From the NCBI GenBank assembly GCA_030598355.1, contig JAUVQD010000045.1:1-8341 (forward strand): a DNA stretch of 8,341 nt. The letters run 5' to 3'. The notes under the pieces are model-generated. The model was not told the DNA's origin. It saw only the letters and a list, made by a program, of their open reading frames with translations, and did no database searches. Numbering within the stretch: the stretch's first letter is position 1; each line of letters opens with the position of its first letter. This document shows, piece by piece, positions 7,431-8,341 of the stretch. The DNA is from Actinomycetes bacterium. GTDB lineage: Bacteria; Actinomycetota; Aquicultoria; CAJVYJ01; JAUVQD01. Made by a program: the position numbers and the translations under genes.

Positions 7431-8341
7431 CTGTTCCTGACCGGTACCCAAGTCTTTTGCTGAAACATTAACGATCCCGTTAGCGTCGATATCAAATGCT
7501 ACCTCTATCTGCGGAACCCCTCTTGGAGATGGGGGAATACCGATTAGATTAAAACGTCCAAGTGTCTTATTGTAAGAGGCCATTTCCCGTTCACCCTGCA
7601 GCACATGTACCTCGACCTGGGTTTGACTGTCGTCAGCAGTGGTGAAAGTCTCGCTTTTCTTTGTTGGAATCGTTGTATTTCGCTCAATTAGCTTTGTAAA
7701 GACCCCGCCTTTGGTCTCAATACCAAGTGACAGGGGCGTGACGTCAAGCAATAAAATATCTTTAACGTCACCTTTGAGCACACCAGCTTGAATAGCGGCA
7801 CCAACGGACACAACCTCATCAGGATTAACACCCTTGTGCGGTTTCTTGCCCGTAAGCGATTCTACGAGATCAATGACGGCCGGCATTCTGGTCGCGCCCC
7901 CGACCATCACCACATGGTCCAGGTCTTTGCCGGTGACTTTGGCGTCCTTCATTGCTCGCTCAACAGGGCCGTGAGTTTCTTCGACTAGATCGGCCGTCAT
8001 CTTCTGAAATTCCGTTCGCGAAAGAGTCATCTCAAGATGCTTCGGTCCATTTTGATCAGCAGTGACAAAAGGTAGATTAATCGACGCTGACATAGTGGTC
8101 GACAACTCTATTTTGGCTTTTTCCGCAGCCTCTTTAAGGCGCTGTTTGGCCATTTTGTCCTCGCGCAAGTCGATGCCATTTTTAGATTTGAAGTCTTCAG
8201 CCATCCAATCAATGACCCGCTCATCAAAATCGTCTCCGCCAAGATGATTGTTCCCGCTGGTCGCCTTGACCTCAAAAACGCCCTCGCCCAATTCCAACAC
8301 CGAAACGTCAAACGTGCCGCCTCCGAGATCGTAGACAAGAA
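7428..8341 (-). CDS. dnaK: Chaperone DnaK (Hsp70), 5' end outside window, ends at a premature TAA
   Basis: DnaK is the ATP-driven Hsp70 that binds exposed hydrophobic peptides in the cytosol. The visible part starts at [13 protein letters not shown], the phosphate-2 loop near residue 190 of E. coli DnaK, so about 190 N-terminal residues are missing. It covers the rest of the nucleotide-binding domain ([25 protein letters not shown]), the interdomain linker [16 protein letters not shown] (about 7710-7760) and most of the beta substrate-binding domain ([56 protein letters not shown]). It stops after KDLGTGQEQ at a TAA where homologues have Lys followed by ITI. As written, the protein would lack the last substrate-domain strand and the whole lid. 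The identity is certain; whether the truncation is real is not. Start-like codons near 8300 are internal, since the frame is open to the window edge. Confidence 0.97.
   Translation of the reverse strand, partial: LVYDLGGGTFDVSVLELGEGVFEVKATSGNNHLGGDDFDERVIDWMAEDFKSKNGIDLREDKMAKQRLKEAAEKAKIELSTTMSASINLPFVTADQNGPKHLEMTLSRTEFQKMTADLVEETHGPVERAMKDAKVTGKDLDHVVMVGGATRMPAVIDLVESLTGKKPHKGVNPDEVVSVGAAIQAGVLKGDVKDILLLDVTPLSLGIETKGGVFTKLIERNTTIPTKKSETFTTADDSQTQVEVHVLQGEREMASYNKTLGRFNLIGIPPSPRGVPQIEVAFDIDANGIVNVSAKDLGTGQEQ

Noticed and set aside
8108..8338. Open frame in another minus-strand frame at the 8108-8338 edge
   Set aside because: It overlaps the DnaK nucleotide-binding domain frame, which matches the family residue by residue; the alternative frame has no resemblance to any protein.

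Overview
The window holds a heat-shock (protein quality control) gene cluster, every gene of which reads on the minus strand. The layout is therefore described from high to low coordinate. The order is dnaK (5' end outside the window) - grpE - dnaJ - hspR - clpB - rhomboid protease - archaeo-eukaryotic-type release-factor-like protein - DUF4870/Tic20-like membrane protein (3' end outside the window). A dnaK-grpE-dnaJ set followed by a MerR-family HspR repressor is the arrangement known from Actinomycetota. Moderate base composition, many GTG/TTG starts and the small integral membrane genes suggest a deep-branching, non-Streptomyces-like actinobacterial lineage, possibly from a metagenome. That placement is inference; no rRNA or other marker is present to settle it.

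Region 6978-8341 is dnaK. It shows one striking anomaly: an in-frame TAA at 7428-7430, exactly where the family has a Lys codon. The rest of the chaperone, including the last substrate-domain strand, the helical lid and the EVIDAE tail, continues downstream in the same frame with no other defect. Regions 6412-6936 (grpE) and 5293-6402 (dnaJ) are complete co-chaperones. Region 4869-5273 is hspR, which overlaps clpB (2290-4872) by an ATGA. clpB in turn overlaps the rhomboid gene (1610-2293) by another ATGA. These six genes look like one transcription unit.

After an 81-base gap, which contains a possible promoter and a 10-base-period direct repeat, comes a 387-residue protein (365-1528) of the bacterial eRF1-like (baeRF/VLRF1-like) type. 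It has a degenerate GGQ region and a four-cysteine cluster. The window ends with a partial Tic20-like membrane protein (1-308).

Functionally, DnaK/DnaJ/GrpE refold unfolded clients and pass aggregates to ClpB. HspR would repress the unit, classically with DnaK as co-repressor at HAIR operators, which would lie upstream of dnaK and outside this window. The rhomboid protease and the eRF1-like protein plausibly extend the unit to membrane-protein and ribosome-associated quality control, but that link rests only on gene order. No RNA genes, mobile elements, CRISPR arrays or convincing rho-independent terminators were seen.
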